This document shows, in pieces, positions 4,184 to 11,221 of a stretch of 11,770 nucleotides of DNA (positions are counted from its first letter, which is position 1; each line of letters begins with the position of its first letter). The translations under genes were made by a program, and so were the position numbers. Location of the stretch: positions 1 through 11,770 of the forward strand of contig JAEZTA010000133.1 in assembly GCA_023443765.1 (NCBI GenBank). Reading direction: 5' to 3'. The notes under the pieces were generated by a model. The model was not told the DNA's origin. It saw nothing but the letters and a program-made list of their open reading frames with translations, and searched no databases. Source of the stretch: Bacteroidota bacterium (GTDB taxonomy: Bacteria; Bacteroidota; Bacteroidia; Bacteroidales; Rikenellaceae).

Positions 4184-5419
4184 ATGAAAGAAGCAATCGC
4201 AATTCTGACCGGCGGCGGACCGGCTCCCGGTATGAATACCGTAGTGGGCAGCGTCGCCAAAACGTTCCTGCGCAAGGGCTATCGCGTCATCGGCCTCCAC
4301 GAAGGTTACACGGGCCTGTTCAATCCCTCGCCCCGCACCGTAGACATCGACTACCCGATGGCCGACGGCATCTTCAACCAGGGAGGTTCGTTCCTGCAGA
4401 TGAGCCGTTTCAAACCCAAAGATGCGGATTTCGAAAACAACTTCAACCTCAAGTTCTTCACCGACAACAACGTAAAACTGCTCGTTACCGTCGGCGGCGA
4501 CGACACGGCTTCGACTGCGAACCGCATCGCCAAGTTCCTGGAGGCTAAACAATACCCCATCGCCAACATCCACGTTCCGAAGACCATCGACAACGACCTG
4601 CCCCTTCCGAAGGGCGCGCCGACGTTCGGTTACGAGTCGGCCAAGGACAAGGGCGCCGTTATCGCCCGCGCCGTCTATGTCGACGCACGTACGAGCGGCA
4701 ACTGGTTCGTGCTGGCTGCCATGGGCCGCTCGGCCGGTCACCTGGCATTCGGCATCGGCGAGGCCTGCCACTACCCGATGATCGTCATTCCCGAGATGTT
4801 CGACAAGACGGAAATCACCGTCGAGAAGATCGTCAACCTCGTGATCTCGTCGATCATCAAGCGTAAAATCATGGGCATGGACTACGGTGCAGCTGTCATC
4901 TCCGAGGGCGTGTTCCACGCACTGTCGGACGAAGAGATCCGCAAGAGCGGCATCCACTTCACCTACGACGACCACGGGCATCCCGAGTTGGGCAAGGTGT
5001 CGAAGGCGCACATCTTCAACGAGATGATCGAGATGAAGCTCAAGGAGCTGGGCATCAAGGTCAAGAGCCGTCCGGTGGAACTGGGCTACGAGATTCGTTG
5101 CCAGACCCCGATCGCCTACGACCTCACCTACTGCTCGGAGCTGGGTATCGGCGTGCACAAACTCTTCGCCGAAGGCAAGACGGGCTGCATGGTTTACGTG
5201 GATTCGGAGGGCAACGTATCGCCGCTCTACCTCAAGGACCTGCAGGACCCCACGACGGGCAAGATTCCGCCCCGTCTGGTGGACATCAAGTCGGACAAGT
5301 TTACGTCGGTAGTAGAGACCATTCTCAACGCCATCACCCCGGCCGACTACGAAGCCGCCAAGGCTTATGTGCCCAATCCCGAGGCGTTTGATTTCCACAA
5401 GATTCTGAACTGGAAATAA
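4184..5419 (+). CDS. 6-phosphofructokinase, PPi-dependent type by active-site residues
   Basis: The 411-aa cytoplasmic product would phosphorylate fructose 6-phosphate to fructose 1,6-bisphosphate. The phosphoryl-donor loop is GGGPAPGMN (10-18). The diagnostic positions are GGDD at 104-107 and PKTIDND at 132-138. In ATP-dependent enzymes these read GGDG and PGTIDND; the Asp and Lys seen here are the established signature of pyrophosphate-using members, whose reaction is reversible. MGRSAGHLA (180-188) is the sugar-phosphate-binding region. At 411 aa it is longer than bacterial ATP-PFKs (~320 aa). The ATG at 4184 is chosen because the promoter lies directly upstream. Terminators on both sides make it monocistronic. 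Donor specificity is inferred from residues only. Confidence 0.9.
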   Translation: MKEAIAILTGGGPAPGMNTVVGSVAKTFLRKGYRVIGLHEGYTGLFNPSPRTVDIDYPMADGIFNQGGSFLQMSRFKPKDADFENNFNLKFFTDNNVKLLVTVGGDDTASTANRIAKFLEAKQYPIANIHVPKTIDNDLPLPKGAPTFGYESAKDKGAVIARAVYVDARTSGNWFVLAAMGRSAGHLAFGIGEACHYPMIVIPEMFDKTEITVEKIVNLVISSIIKRKIMGMDYGAAVISEGVFHALSDEEIRKSGIHFTYDDHGHPELGKVSKAHIFNEMIEMKLKELGIKVKSRPVELGYEIRCQTPIAYDLTYCSELGIGVHKLFAEGKTGCMVYVDSEGNVSPLYLKDLQDPTTGKIPPRLVDIKSDKFTSVVETILNAITPADYEAAKAYVPNPEAFDFHKILNWK

Positions 5420-5436
5420 TCCGTCGACGATCCGCT

Positions 5437-5473
5437 AAAAATCCCGGAAGGCTTGCGGCTTTCCGGGATTTTT
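5437..5473 (+). terminator. Terminator of the phosphofructokinase gene
   Basis: The 13-bp perfect stem AAAAATCCCGGAA / TTCCGGGATTTTT has an 11-nt loop that can itself add two pairs, and the stem ends in a T run. Confidence 0.9.
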
Positions 5474-5475
5474 CC

Positions 5476-5483
5476 TATATTTA
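5476..5483 (+). promoter_or_regulatory. Possible weak -7 box before the 306-aa membrane protein
   Basis: TATATTTA differs from TAnnTTTG at the last base and lies 27 nt before the ATG. No clear -33 box is seen because the terminator hairpin occupies that space. Confidence 0.3.
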
Positions 5484-5510
5484 CGTGTCACCCAAGCACC
5501 TGAACCCATC

Positions 5511-6431
5511 ATGAAGCAAACCCAGGAATCCGTGTTCGAGCCGATGCCCGAAACGTCCCGGGAACCGGAATCGCCTGCTCCCGAACTCACTGTCGCCGAC
5601 CGGGAGGCAGTAGAACTCACCGAAGCGCGAAAAAACATAGTCGCCGGCCTGCTGTGGTGCGGAGGCGGCCTTGCGGTCAGCGTCCTCACCTATTTCCTCG
5701 CCTCGCAGGGCGGCGGACGTTACTTTGTCGCCACGGGCGCCATTATCTGGGGCTTTATCCAAGCCTGCCGGGGACTTGTCACGTGGCTGAAGATCAAGTA
5801 CCGAAACGGGGAATACACGGCCTTCTGGCGCATGCTGGGGGCCGCCGTCTGCACGGTCGTAGCGATCGGATGGCTCTACACCTTCTCATCGCGGCTGCTC
5901 AGCGGCGAAACAGTGTCGTATCTCGATACCGAGCAGGTCTACACCTGCGTAGATATTGGCATTCGGTTCACGGTCCCGGCAGGATATGCACCCATTGAAA
6001 AAGTTGCAAATCCGGAGACACCGACCAGTTATGCAAATTACCAGATGGACACCTGGAACGACGAAATCGGATTCGTTGTCGAAGGAGTGGCCAACTTCAT
6101 TCCTTCCGGAACGAACAGCATTGCCGACTTGAAGGAGTATTGTGCAAGGCGGGATTCGTCCTATTACGATCAGGAAATCATTGCCCCGACACAGCTCATC
6201 ACCGTCGGCGGACGGGAAATGCTTTGCAGCGAAGGACGCTCGTCACAATATCCGGGTCGGATTTATACGATTTATGACCAGATATACGGACAAACGCTGA
6301 TCAGTATTTGCTTTAACTACGACGAATTGGCATACGGCAAACGAACTACACGCGAACGGGTAGAAAACCTGCTCGGAAGGCTCGAACTGCTCGACATACA
6401 GGAACCAAAAACAGCAGCGGCTGTTAAATAA
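5511..6431 (+). CDS. Membrane protein of unknown function with extracytoplasmic C-terminal domain
   Basis: The 306-aa product starts with a polar, acidic, Pro/Glu-rich stretch (1-40), followed by three likely membrane segments (about 43-65, 71-93 and 106-127). A C-terminal soluble domain follows (about 140-300) that three segments would place outside the cytoplasm. That domain begins CVDIGIRFTVPAGY and continues with alternating strands (IGFVVEGVANFIP, GGREMLCSEG, TLISICFNY) and a final helix, a pattern that loosely recalls PsbP/Mog1-like folds. I do not recognise a named family. The second half of the gene looks less GC-rich than the first, which could mean a domain joined by recombination. 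It has a terminator on each side and so stands alone. Confidence 0.75.
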   Translation: MKQTQESVFEPMPETSREPESPAPELTVADREAVELTEARKNIVAGLLWCGGGLAVSVLTYFLASQGGGRYFVATGAIIWGFIQACRGLVTWLKIKYRNGEYTAFWRMLGAAVCTVVAIGWLYTFSSRLLSGETVSYLDTEQVYTCVDIGIRFTVPAGYAPIEKVANPETPTSYANYQMDTWNDEIGFVVEGVANFIPSGTNSIADLKEYCARRDSSYYDQEIIAPTQLITVGGREMLCSEGRSSQYPGRIYTIYDQIYGQTLISICFNYDELAYGKRTTRERVENLLGRLELLDIQEPKTAAAVK

Positions 6432-6437
6432 CACAGA

Positions 6438-6463
6438 AGACGGGCTGCGGCCCGTCTCTTTTT
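6438..6463 (+). terminator. Terminator between the convergent membrane-protein and SLOG genes
   Basis: AGACGGGC pairs with GCCCGTCT around the loop TGCG, then CTTTTTT. The T run reaches the stop codon of the convergent minus-strand gene (6463-6465), so the intergenic region is minimal. Confidence 0.85.
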
Positions 6464-6972
6464 TATCCGAACAGGGTCGAGGGTGGAACAGACAGGGACG
6501 GGGCCGCCGGATGGAGGTTGACGATCTCCAGACCACGGCGGAGGGCGCGGCGAACGGTGTAGTGCGTACCGCCGGAAAAGCCGTCGTACCAGGCGACCAG
6601 CACCCGGGCATTGTCGATGAGGTAATTATTGCGGACGGCATAGCAGCCCCGGTGGTAGACCGGGGAGAGCACCACGGTTTCGGCGGCCTCGGCCAGTACA
6701 CGCCGGAAACGTTCGCGGTCGGCCGGGGAGAAGCGCATCTCCTGCCCGTGGAACGGGATTGCGGCGATGAGCCGCACGTCGTCATGCAGCCGTCCGAGTT
6801 CCAGCACAGCTTCGGCGGCAGCGAGGTCGAAACCGACGGCCATACCACTCAGGAAGGTTCGGAAACCCCGGTCGTACAAACTCTCCAACACGCGGCGCAG
6901 GGCGTCGCCAGCCTCGCCGCAATAAGTACGGTGACCGGTGAAGGCGACGGATGTGCGGGGATCGGCGATCAT
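6463..6972 (-). CDS. YpsA/DUF1273-like protein of the SLOG Rossmann superfamily
   Basis: The 169-aa product opens with SVAFTGHRTY (8-17), where FTGHR is the hallmark of the DUF1273 branch. Then come FLSGMAVGFDLAAAEAV (40-56), with the glycine-rich nucleotide-binding turn and GxDxxAAE helix, LIAAIPFHGQE (68-78), NNYLIDNARVLVAWYDG (115-131) and GGTHYTVRRA (134-143). SLOG proteins bind nucleotides or related ligands; B. subtilis YpsA is linked to cell division and stress, but its ligand is not settled. The ATG at 6972 is preferred over a TTG at 7014, because the homology begins at once and the -7 box lies between. It is divergent from the YtxH gene and convergent with the membrane-protein gene. 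Confidence 0.8.
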   Translation of the reverse strand: MIADPRTSVAFTGHRTYCGEAGDALRRVLESLYDRGFRTFLSGMAVGFDLAAAEAVLELGRLHDDVRLIAAIPFHGQEMRFSPADRERFRRVLAEAAETVVLSPVYHRGCYAVRNNYLIDNARVLVAWYDGFSGGTHYTVRRALRRGLEIVNLHPAAPSLSVPPSTLFG

Positions 6973-6977
6973 ACGTC

Positions 6978-7009
6978 CAAAGGTAAGGTTTTGGCCCGGA
7001 CTTTGCAAG
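6978..7009 (-). promoter_or_regulatory. Promoter of the SLOG gene, probably giving a leaderless mRNA
   Basis: On the minus strand, CTTG (7006-7009), a 20-nt spacer and TACCTTTG (6978-6985) are followed after only 5 nt by the ATG at 6972. Initiation at the normal distance from the -7 box would fall on or beside the start codon. Confidence 0.55.
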
Positions 7010-7040
7010 TTCAAAAGCTGAATTTAAACTTTCAGCAACT

Positions 7041-7250
7041 ATGAAAAACACAGGAATTGCCATCGTATCGCTCGTGGGCGGCATGATCATCGGTTCGGCC
7101 CTCACAATGCTTTTCACGCCCCAGTCGGGCCCGGAACTGCGCCAGAAAATCAAAGACTCGATCGACGACGAGATCGACAAGGTAAAGGGCAAGCTCAGCA
7201 GGGTCGAGGAGCAGATCGAAGAAGCCCGTTGCAAGTGCGACGAGAAATGA
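7041..7250 (+). CDS. YtxH-family small membrane protein
   Basis: The 69-aa product has one N-terminal membrane helix (about 5-26) containing glycine-rich VGGMIIGSALTMLFTPQSG, then a charged amphipathic or coiled-coil helix (30-69). The LFTP-x-SGPELRQKIKD block right after the helix is the hallmark of YtxH-like stress or envelope proteins. It precedes the holin-like gene by 21 nt, probably in one operon, with the soluble helix in the cytoplasm. The specific role of this family in Bacteroidota is not known. No convincing promoter box was found in the 68 bp before it. Confidence 0.85.
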   Translation: MKNTGIAIVSLVGGMIIGSALTMLFTPQSGPELRQKIKDSIDDEIDKVKGKLSRVEEQIEEARCKCDEK

Positions 7251-7271
7251 CCTGCACTACACCATGCAGCG

Positions 7272-7607
7272 ATGGAGAATAAACCTTCCGGCGGCCGTTT
7301 TGTGACCGCACTGCTGTTTTTCGTAACGACTGCGGCCATAGCCATCCTGCTGCTGCTCACAGCGCTGGTCATCTGGCTTTCGGCCGTAACGGGCTCGTTC
7401 ATCGCCTCGGCGCTGATCGTAGGCGGCTTTTTCGCCATTCTCGCAATCGTCATCTACCTGTCGGCGATCCGCGATGCCGTGGAGCAAATCCGTCGGCAGG
7501 CCGAAACGGTTTACGAAGTGGCCCGCGCAGCGCAAACGGGTTACGAATGGGTCGCCGGAAAGGTTTCTCTGTTTCTGAAACTCCTCGCGGAGTTTCAGAA
7601 AAAATAA
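7272..7607 (+). CDS. Phage-holin-like (Holin-X/DUF1469-type) membrane protein
   Basis: The 111-aa product has two long membrane helices (about 10-38 and 42-64) separated by a short polar turn, followed by a charged helix (66-111) with VEQIRRQAETVYEVARAAQ. This is the shape of the 'putative holin-X / phage holin family' proteins that sit next to YtxH genes in many chromosomes; they are not lysis proteins of a prophage. Together with YtxH it probably forms an envelope stress-associated unit. The last codons lie in a perfect 13-bp inverted repeat (7572-7601), and the stop codon is embedded in the base of the terminator. Confidence 0.8.
   Translation: MENKPSGGRFVTALLFFVTTAAIAILLLLTALVIWLSAVTGSFIASALIVGGFFAILAIVIYLSAIRDAVEQIRRQAETVYEVARAAQTGYEWVAGKVSLFLKLLAEFQKK
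7572..7601. repeat. Perfect 13-bp inverted repeat within the end of the holin-like gene
   Basis: TTTCTGAAACTCC (7572-7584) pairs exactly with GGAGTTTCAGAAA (7589-7601) around the tetraloop TCGC. It is followed by A-rich rather than T-rich sequence on the plus strand, so it is not a classical terminator itself. It lies just before one. Confidence 0.85.
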
Positions 7608-7640
7608 AAATGCCGATGCAATTGCTGCACCGGCATTTTT
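7606..7640 (+). terminator. Terminator of the YtxH/holin-like operon
   Basis: AAAAATGCCG and TGCA pair with TGCA and CGGCATTTTT (one A-C mismatch, loop ATTGC), ending in a T run that overlaps the stem. Confidence 0.85.
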
Positions 7641-7747
7641 AGTATCTGAAATATCGCAGCCGTCGTCGCGGAAGCCGACCCGGATACGGCTGGCCAAAAA
7701 ACAGGAACGATTTCCGATCAGTGTGGTGCAGGTTTCGGACTAACACA

Positions 7748-7795
7748 GTTCGCCCCGGATGGGGCATACTGATGTATGTTCCATTCGGGGCGAAC
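7748..7795 (+). other. Long near-perfect hairpin, candidate structured RNA
   Basis: Bases 7748-7769 can pair with 7774-7795 through 22 consecutive positions around the loop TGAT. Nineteen pairs are Watson-Crick; the other three (7758/7785, 7763/7780, 7764/7779) are all G-T, so in plus-strand RNA they become G-U pairs, while minus-strand RNA would have C-A clashes. There is no T run on either side, so it is not an ordinary intrinsic terminator. It lies alone between the holin-like operon terminator and the 3' end of the rubrerythrin gene. A short hairpin (7801-7817, AGGGCG/CGCCCT) follows. No promoter was identified for it. Confidence 0.6.
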
Positions 7796-7830
7796 AAGGC
7801 AGGGCGAAAGACGCCCTCTAAAATCGAAAA

Positions 7831-8382
7831 CTACTTGAAGTAGCGCTTATAAAGCCCTTCGAAACCCTTCCCATGACGGGCTTCGTCCTTGGCCATCTCG
7901 TGTACAGTATCGTGTACGGCGTCGAGGTTCTGCTCCTTGGCCATGCGGGCCAGACGCATCTTATCCTCGCAGGCGCCACACTCGGCGTTCATGCGCTTTT
8001 CGAGGTTGGTCTTGGTGTCCCAAACCACTTCGCCGATCAGTTCGGCGAACTTCGAAGCGTGCTCAGCCTCTTCCCAGGCGTAACGCTTGTATGCCTCGGC
8101 GATCTCGGGATAACCCTCGCGGTCGGCCTGACGGCTCATTGCCAGGTACATGCCCACCTCGGTGCACTCGCCCATAAAATGATTCTGAAGACCTTCCCAG
8201 AGTTCCTTGCTGGCACCTTTGCCGTCGCCGATCTTGTGTACCGTTACGAAATCGAGGTCACCCTCAGTCTCAACGAGTTCTACGAACTTCTCTTTGCCGA
8301 CTTTGCACATCGGGCACTGATCGGGAGCCTCGGGACCTTCGTGAATGTAACCGCATACGGTACAACGCCATTTCTTTGCCAT
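7831..8382 (-). CDS. Reverse rubrerythrin (N-terminal rubredoxin domain)
   Basis: The 183-aa cytoplasmic product would reduce hydrogen peroxide (and possibly oxygen) in this anaerobe. The N-terminal rubredoxin-type site has Cys7-x2-Cys10 (CTVCGYIHEG) and Cys23-x2-Cys26 (CPMC) for one Fe. The ferritin-like four-helix domain follows, with diiron ligands in GECTE (Glu72/Glu75), EEAEH (Glu105-x2-His108) and DEARH (Glu167-x2-His170). Rubredoxin before ferritin is the reverse of classical rubrerythrin. A CxxC (135/138) sits inside the ferritin domain. An in-frame ATG at 8496 was rejected: it would add 38 residues unrelated to the family and lies upstream of the promoter box at 8428-8435. Confidence 0.9.
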   Translation of the reverse strand: MAKKWRCTVCGYIHEGPEAPDQCPMCKVGKEKFVELVETEGDLDFVTVHKIGDGKGASKELWEGLQNHFMGECTEVGMYLAMSRQADREGYPEIAEAYKRYAWEEAEHASKFAELIGEVVWDTKTNLEKRMNAECGACEDKMRLARMAKEQNLDAVHDTVHEMAKDEARHGKGFEGLYKRYFK

Positions 8383-8427
8383 AATCTTTGGAATGTTTAG
8401 TGTGTGAATTGTATTCTGTTTGTAGTG

Positions 8428-8435
8428 CAAAGATA
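8428..8435 (-). promoter_or_regulatory. -7 box of the rubrerythrin gene
   Basis: TATCTTTG on the minus strand lies 45 nt before the ATG at 8382. No TTG-type -33 box is seen at the normal distance, which may mean an activator is needed. This fits a stress-induced gene but is only inference. Confidence 0.5.
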
Positions 8436-8509
8436 GCAATTCAGGGCGAAGTCCGTATAAATTTCCGATTGTCTTTTCTGATGGCGCGATAAGCAATACT
8501 TATAACTCC

Positions 8510-8542
8510 AAAGAAAAGTGAAGAGGGCCGCGAGCGGCCCTC
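8510..8542 (-). terminator. Terminator of the thioredoxin-fold lipoprotein gene
   Basis: On the minus strand GAGGGCCG pairs with CGGCCCTC (loop CTCG), followed by TTCACTTTTCTTT. Confidence 0.75.
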
Positions 8543-8554
8543 CGAATACATTTC

Positions 8555-9487
8555 CTAAGCATGGCGGTCGATCACCTCCTCGATGTAGGACACATCGGTC
8601 GAATCCTTCACCAGCACGCGTTTGTCGCGGTCGAGGAGGTACATCGCCGGAATGGCGCCCAGGTCGTAGAGGCTCTTTTCGCGAACGACGCAGCCCTTGT
8701 CATAGGCATTGATCCACGATGACGGGATGTGGTCGCGGTAGTCGCGCCACTCCTGAAGGTCTTCGTCAGGATAGAGGGCCAGCACCTTGAGCTGTCCCCG
8801 TTCGATCATCATCGAAAGCATCGGCGACGAGGTGATAGCCTCGCGGATATCGCGGCACATCGGACAGCCGGGGTTGTTGATGAACAGCAGCACATACTCG
8901 GCTTTCAGGTTGTAAAGCGTCCCCGTGGCCCCCGAGGCAAGCGTATAGCGGAAATCATTGGCCGGTTGTCCGAGGCGGTTCTGCATGGCCATATTCAGGT
9001 CGTACTGCGGGGCGATGCGCTCGTATTCGTCGTAAAAAGGGCTGGCGAGCTGGGCCCGAAGCACAGGGATGTAAAATTCATCGTTGCGCAGCGGCGAATT
9101 GGGGTCGTGCAGCACCTCGTCGGCGAGCATTGCGAAGTAATCGAGCATCTGTTTCGACGACGAGGCCCGGCGCATCAGCGAATCCATCGGCGCGGAATCG
9201 GCCGGGCGGTCGGAGATCACCGCAATATAGCGGGCGTAGGCCTCGACCATCTGCACCGTGTCGGCGTGGGTGACGAAGAGCGTATCGGCGAAATCGAAGC
9301 GGTCCCAGTAGTGCCAGCGAAGGTAATCGCGCTGCTCCTCCGGGGAGAGGCCCGCGGGGGCGATGGCCGGGAGGAAAACCCGCGGACGGGATGCCGTGGC
9401 GTCGCTCTGCTGCGAAGGTGCACTCCTGCGGCGACCGCACGAAACGACGCACAAGGCCGCCAGCAGGATGATCAGAATACGTTGCAT
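8555..9487 (-). CDS. DUF5106-type thioredoxin-like lipoprotein
   Basis: The 310-aa product starts MQRILIILLAALCVVSC, a lipoprotein signal with Cys17 as the lipid anchor, so the protein acts in the periplasm or outer membrane. A helical domain rich in Asp/Arg (about 45-165) resembles DUF5106. The thioredoxin/AhpC-type fold follows (about 174-310), with redox motif CPMC at 208-211 (NNPGCPMCRDI) and the cis-proline Pro280 in GAIPAMYLLD. The CPMC pair suggests a thiol-disulfide role in the periplasm; the substrate is unknown. The upstream in-frame ATG at 9580 would add 31 residues ahead of an intact signal peptide and lies above the promoter, so 9487 is chosen. It is monocistronic and divergent from gadC. 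Confidence 0.85.
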   Translation of the reverse strand: MQRILIILLAALCVVSCGRRRSAPSQQSDATASRPRVFLPAIAPAGLSPEEQRDYLRWHYWDRFDFADTLFVTHADTVQMVEAYARYIAVISDRPADSAPMDSLMRRASSSKQMLDYFAMLADEVLHDPNSPLRNDEFYIPVLRAQLASPFYDEYERIAPQYDLNMAMQNRLGQPANDFRYTLASGATGTLYNLKAEYVLLFINNPGCPMCRDIREAITSSPMLSMMIERGQLKVLALYPDEDLQEWRDYRDHIPSSWINAYDKGCVVREKSLYDLGAIPAMYLLDRDKRVLVKDSTDVSYIEEVIDRHA

Positions 9488-9550
9488 AAGTTTCGTTGTT
9501 AAGGACGAAGGCACTCCGGGGAGGAACATCTTCACCGATTTTTTCTTTGG

Positions 9551-9581
9551 CAAATATAGTTTTTTTCCGGCAACAATCAAG
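9551..9581 (-). promoter_or_regulatory. Promoter of the thioredoxin-fold lipoprotein gene
   Basis: On the minus strand, CTTG (9578-9581), a 19-nt spacer and TATATTTG (9551-9558, full match) leave a leader of about 55-60 nt before the ATG at 9487. Confidence 0.7.
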
Positions 9582-9668
9582 CGTCCGGGGCTTTGAAACG
9601 AAGGTTAAAAACCGATTTGCACGGTAGTTGCAACACCCAAAAGCGTCAAAAAACCAAATTAATTCATT

Positions 9669-11213
9669 ATGGATGTAAAGAAAACTACCACAAGCACTGG
9701 GTTCAAATTGAGTGTCATGACACTCGCAATTATGAACGTGACTGCCGTAGTGAGTTTGCGCGGACTGCCTGCGGAGGCGGTCTACGGACTTTCATCGGCA
9801 TTCTACTACCTGTTTGCAGCCATCGTGTTCCTCATCCCGACGGCCATGGTCGCCGCCGAGTTGGCGGCAATGTTCTCCGACAAGCAGGGCGGCGTTTTCC
9901 GCTGGGTCGGCGAGGCCTACGGCGCACGCACGGGATTCCTCGCAATCTGGCTGCAATGGATCGAATCGACGATCTGGTATCCGACGGTGCTGACCTTCGG
10001 CGCCGTGTCGATCGCATTCATCGGCATGAACGATACGCACGACGCAGCGCTGGCCTCGAACAAGGTCTTCACACTCTGCATGGTGCTGGCCATCTACTGG
10101 ATCGCCACGTTCATCGCACTGAAAGGCCTCGGATGGGTCGGAAAGATCAGTAAATGGGGCGGTATGATCGGTACGATCATTCCCGCGGGCCTGCTGATCC
10201 TGCTGGGCATCATCTACATTTCGACCGGCGGACACAACCACATGGATATGTCGCAGGGCTTCTTCCCCGACCTGTCGAAATTCGACAACCTCGTGCTGGC
10301 AAGTAGTATCTTCCTCTTCTACGCGGGTATGGAGATGATGGGTATACACGTCATGGACGTAAAGAACCCATCGCGAAACTACCCCAAGGCCATCATCATC
10401 GGTTCGCTCGTCACGGTCTGCATCTTCGTGCTGGGTACGTTCTCGCTGGGATTCATCATTCCGGCCAAGGACATCAGCCTCACGCAGTCGCTGCTGGTGG
10501 GCTTCGACAACTATTTTCACTACCTCCACATGTCATGGGCCGGTCCGATTATCGCCATCGCCCTGATGTTCGGCGTACTGGCCGGCGTGCTTACCTGGGT
10601 GGCAGGTCCCTCGAAGGGTATCTTTGCCGTGGGTAAGGCCGGTTACCTGCCTCCGTTCTTCCAGAAGACCAACAAAAACGGCGTACAGAAAAATATCCTG
10701 CTGATCCAGGGCTGTGTCGTGACGCTGCTGGCACTGCTGTTCGTGGTGATGCCTTCGGTGCAGTCGTTCTACCAGATTCTCTCGCAGCTGACCGTACTGC
10801 TGTACCTTATTATGTACATGCTGATGTTCTCGGCGGCCATCGTGCTGCGTTACAAGATGAAGAACACGCCGCGTCCGTTCCGTCTGGGCAAGAAGAACGG
10901 CCTGATGTGGTTCCTCGGATGCCTCGGCTTCTGCGGCGCATTGCTGGCCTTCATCCTGAGCTTCGTACCGCCCAGCCAGATCTCTACCGGCAGCAACACC
11001 GTCTGGTTCTCGGTGCTGATCATCGGCTGCGTAGTAGTCGTGGGCGCTCCGTTCGTCATCTACGCACTGCGCAAGCCGTCGTGGAAAGACCCGCAGGCTG
11101 CCGCCGAATTCGCCCCCTTCCACTGGGAAGAACAGGCCAGGGTCGCAGCGCCCGCTGCCGCTTCGGCTGCGCAGAATCAGGCTTCAGCCAATAACAACCA
11201 ATCAACGAAATAA
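9669..11213 (+). CDS. gadC: Glutamate/GABA antiporter, APC superfamily
   Basis: The 514-aa inner-membrane protein has about 12 membrane segments and a length close to E. coli GadC (511 aa). Several stretches align with GadC as I know it: GGVFRWVGEAYG (74-85), FFPDLSKFDNLV, NPSRNYPKA, WVAGPSKG and NKNGVQKN. GadC exchanges external glutamate (or glutamine) for internal GABA in acid resistance. The C-terminal tail (about 470-514) is Ala/Gln/Asn-rich and does not resemble the E. coli pH-gating C-plug. The stop is 8 nt before glsA, so the two form an operon that would feed glutamine-derived ammonia and glutamate into acid defence. No strong promoter box was found in the ~180-bp divergent region, consistent with regulated expression, but that is inference. 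A related APC amino-acid transporter is the main alternative. Confidence 0.85.
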   Translation: MDVKKTTTSTGFKLSVMTLAIMNVTAVVSLRGLPAEAVYGLSSAFYYLFAAIVFLIPTAMVAAELAAMFSDKQGGVFRWVGEAYGARTGFLAIWLQWIESTIWYPTVLTFGAVSIAFIGMNDTHDAALASNKVFTLCMVLAIYWIATFIALKGLGWVGKISKWGGMIGTIIPAGLLILLGIIYISTGGHNHMDMSQGFFPDLSKFDNLVLASSIFLFYAGMEMMGIHVMDVKNPSRNYPKAIIIGSLVTVCIFVLGTFSLGFIIPAKDISLTQSLLVGFDNYFHYLHMSWAGPIIAIALMFGVLAGVLTWVAGPSKGIFAVGKAGYLPPFFQKTNKNGVQKNILLIQGCVVTLLALLFVVMPSVQSFYQILSQLTVLLYLIMYMLMFSAAIVLRYKMKNTPRPFRLGKKNGLMWFLGCLGFCGALLAFILSFVPPSQISTGSNTVWFSVLIIGCVVVVGAPFVIYALRKPSWKDPQAAAEFAPFHWEEQARVAAPAAASAAQNQASANNNQSTK

Positions 11214-11221
11214 GTAACGAC

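Noticed and set aside
4064..5398. 444-codon minus-strand open frame
   Set aside because: It is antisense to the phosphofructokinase gene, has no promoter, is His/Val/Arg-rich with no motif, and its tail runs across the cold-shock terminator; it is a codon-bias shadow.
7041..7607. Prophage lysis cassette (holin-like gene)
   Set aside because: The Holin-X-like protein is paired with YtxH in a normal chromosomal context, with no endolysin or phage gene nearby.
7257..7697. Minus-strand frame opposite the YtxH/holin-like operon
   Set aside because: It is highly charged and Cys/Arg-rich with no family motif, and it reads through the perfect palindrome and terminator; the plus-strand proteins are clear.
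7801..7817. Short hairpin AGGGCG/CGCCCT as the rubrerythrin terminator
   Set aside because: It has only six pairs and no T run on the minus strand; I cannot support termination there.
8383..8496. 38-residue N-terminal extension of rubrerythrin
   Set aside because: The -7 promoter box at 8428-8435 lies inside it, and the family begins at the MAKKWRCTVCGY segment.
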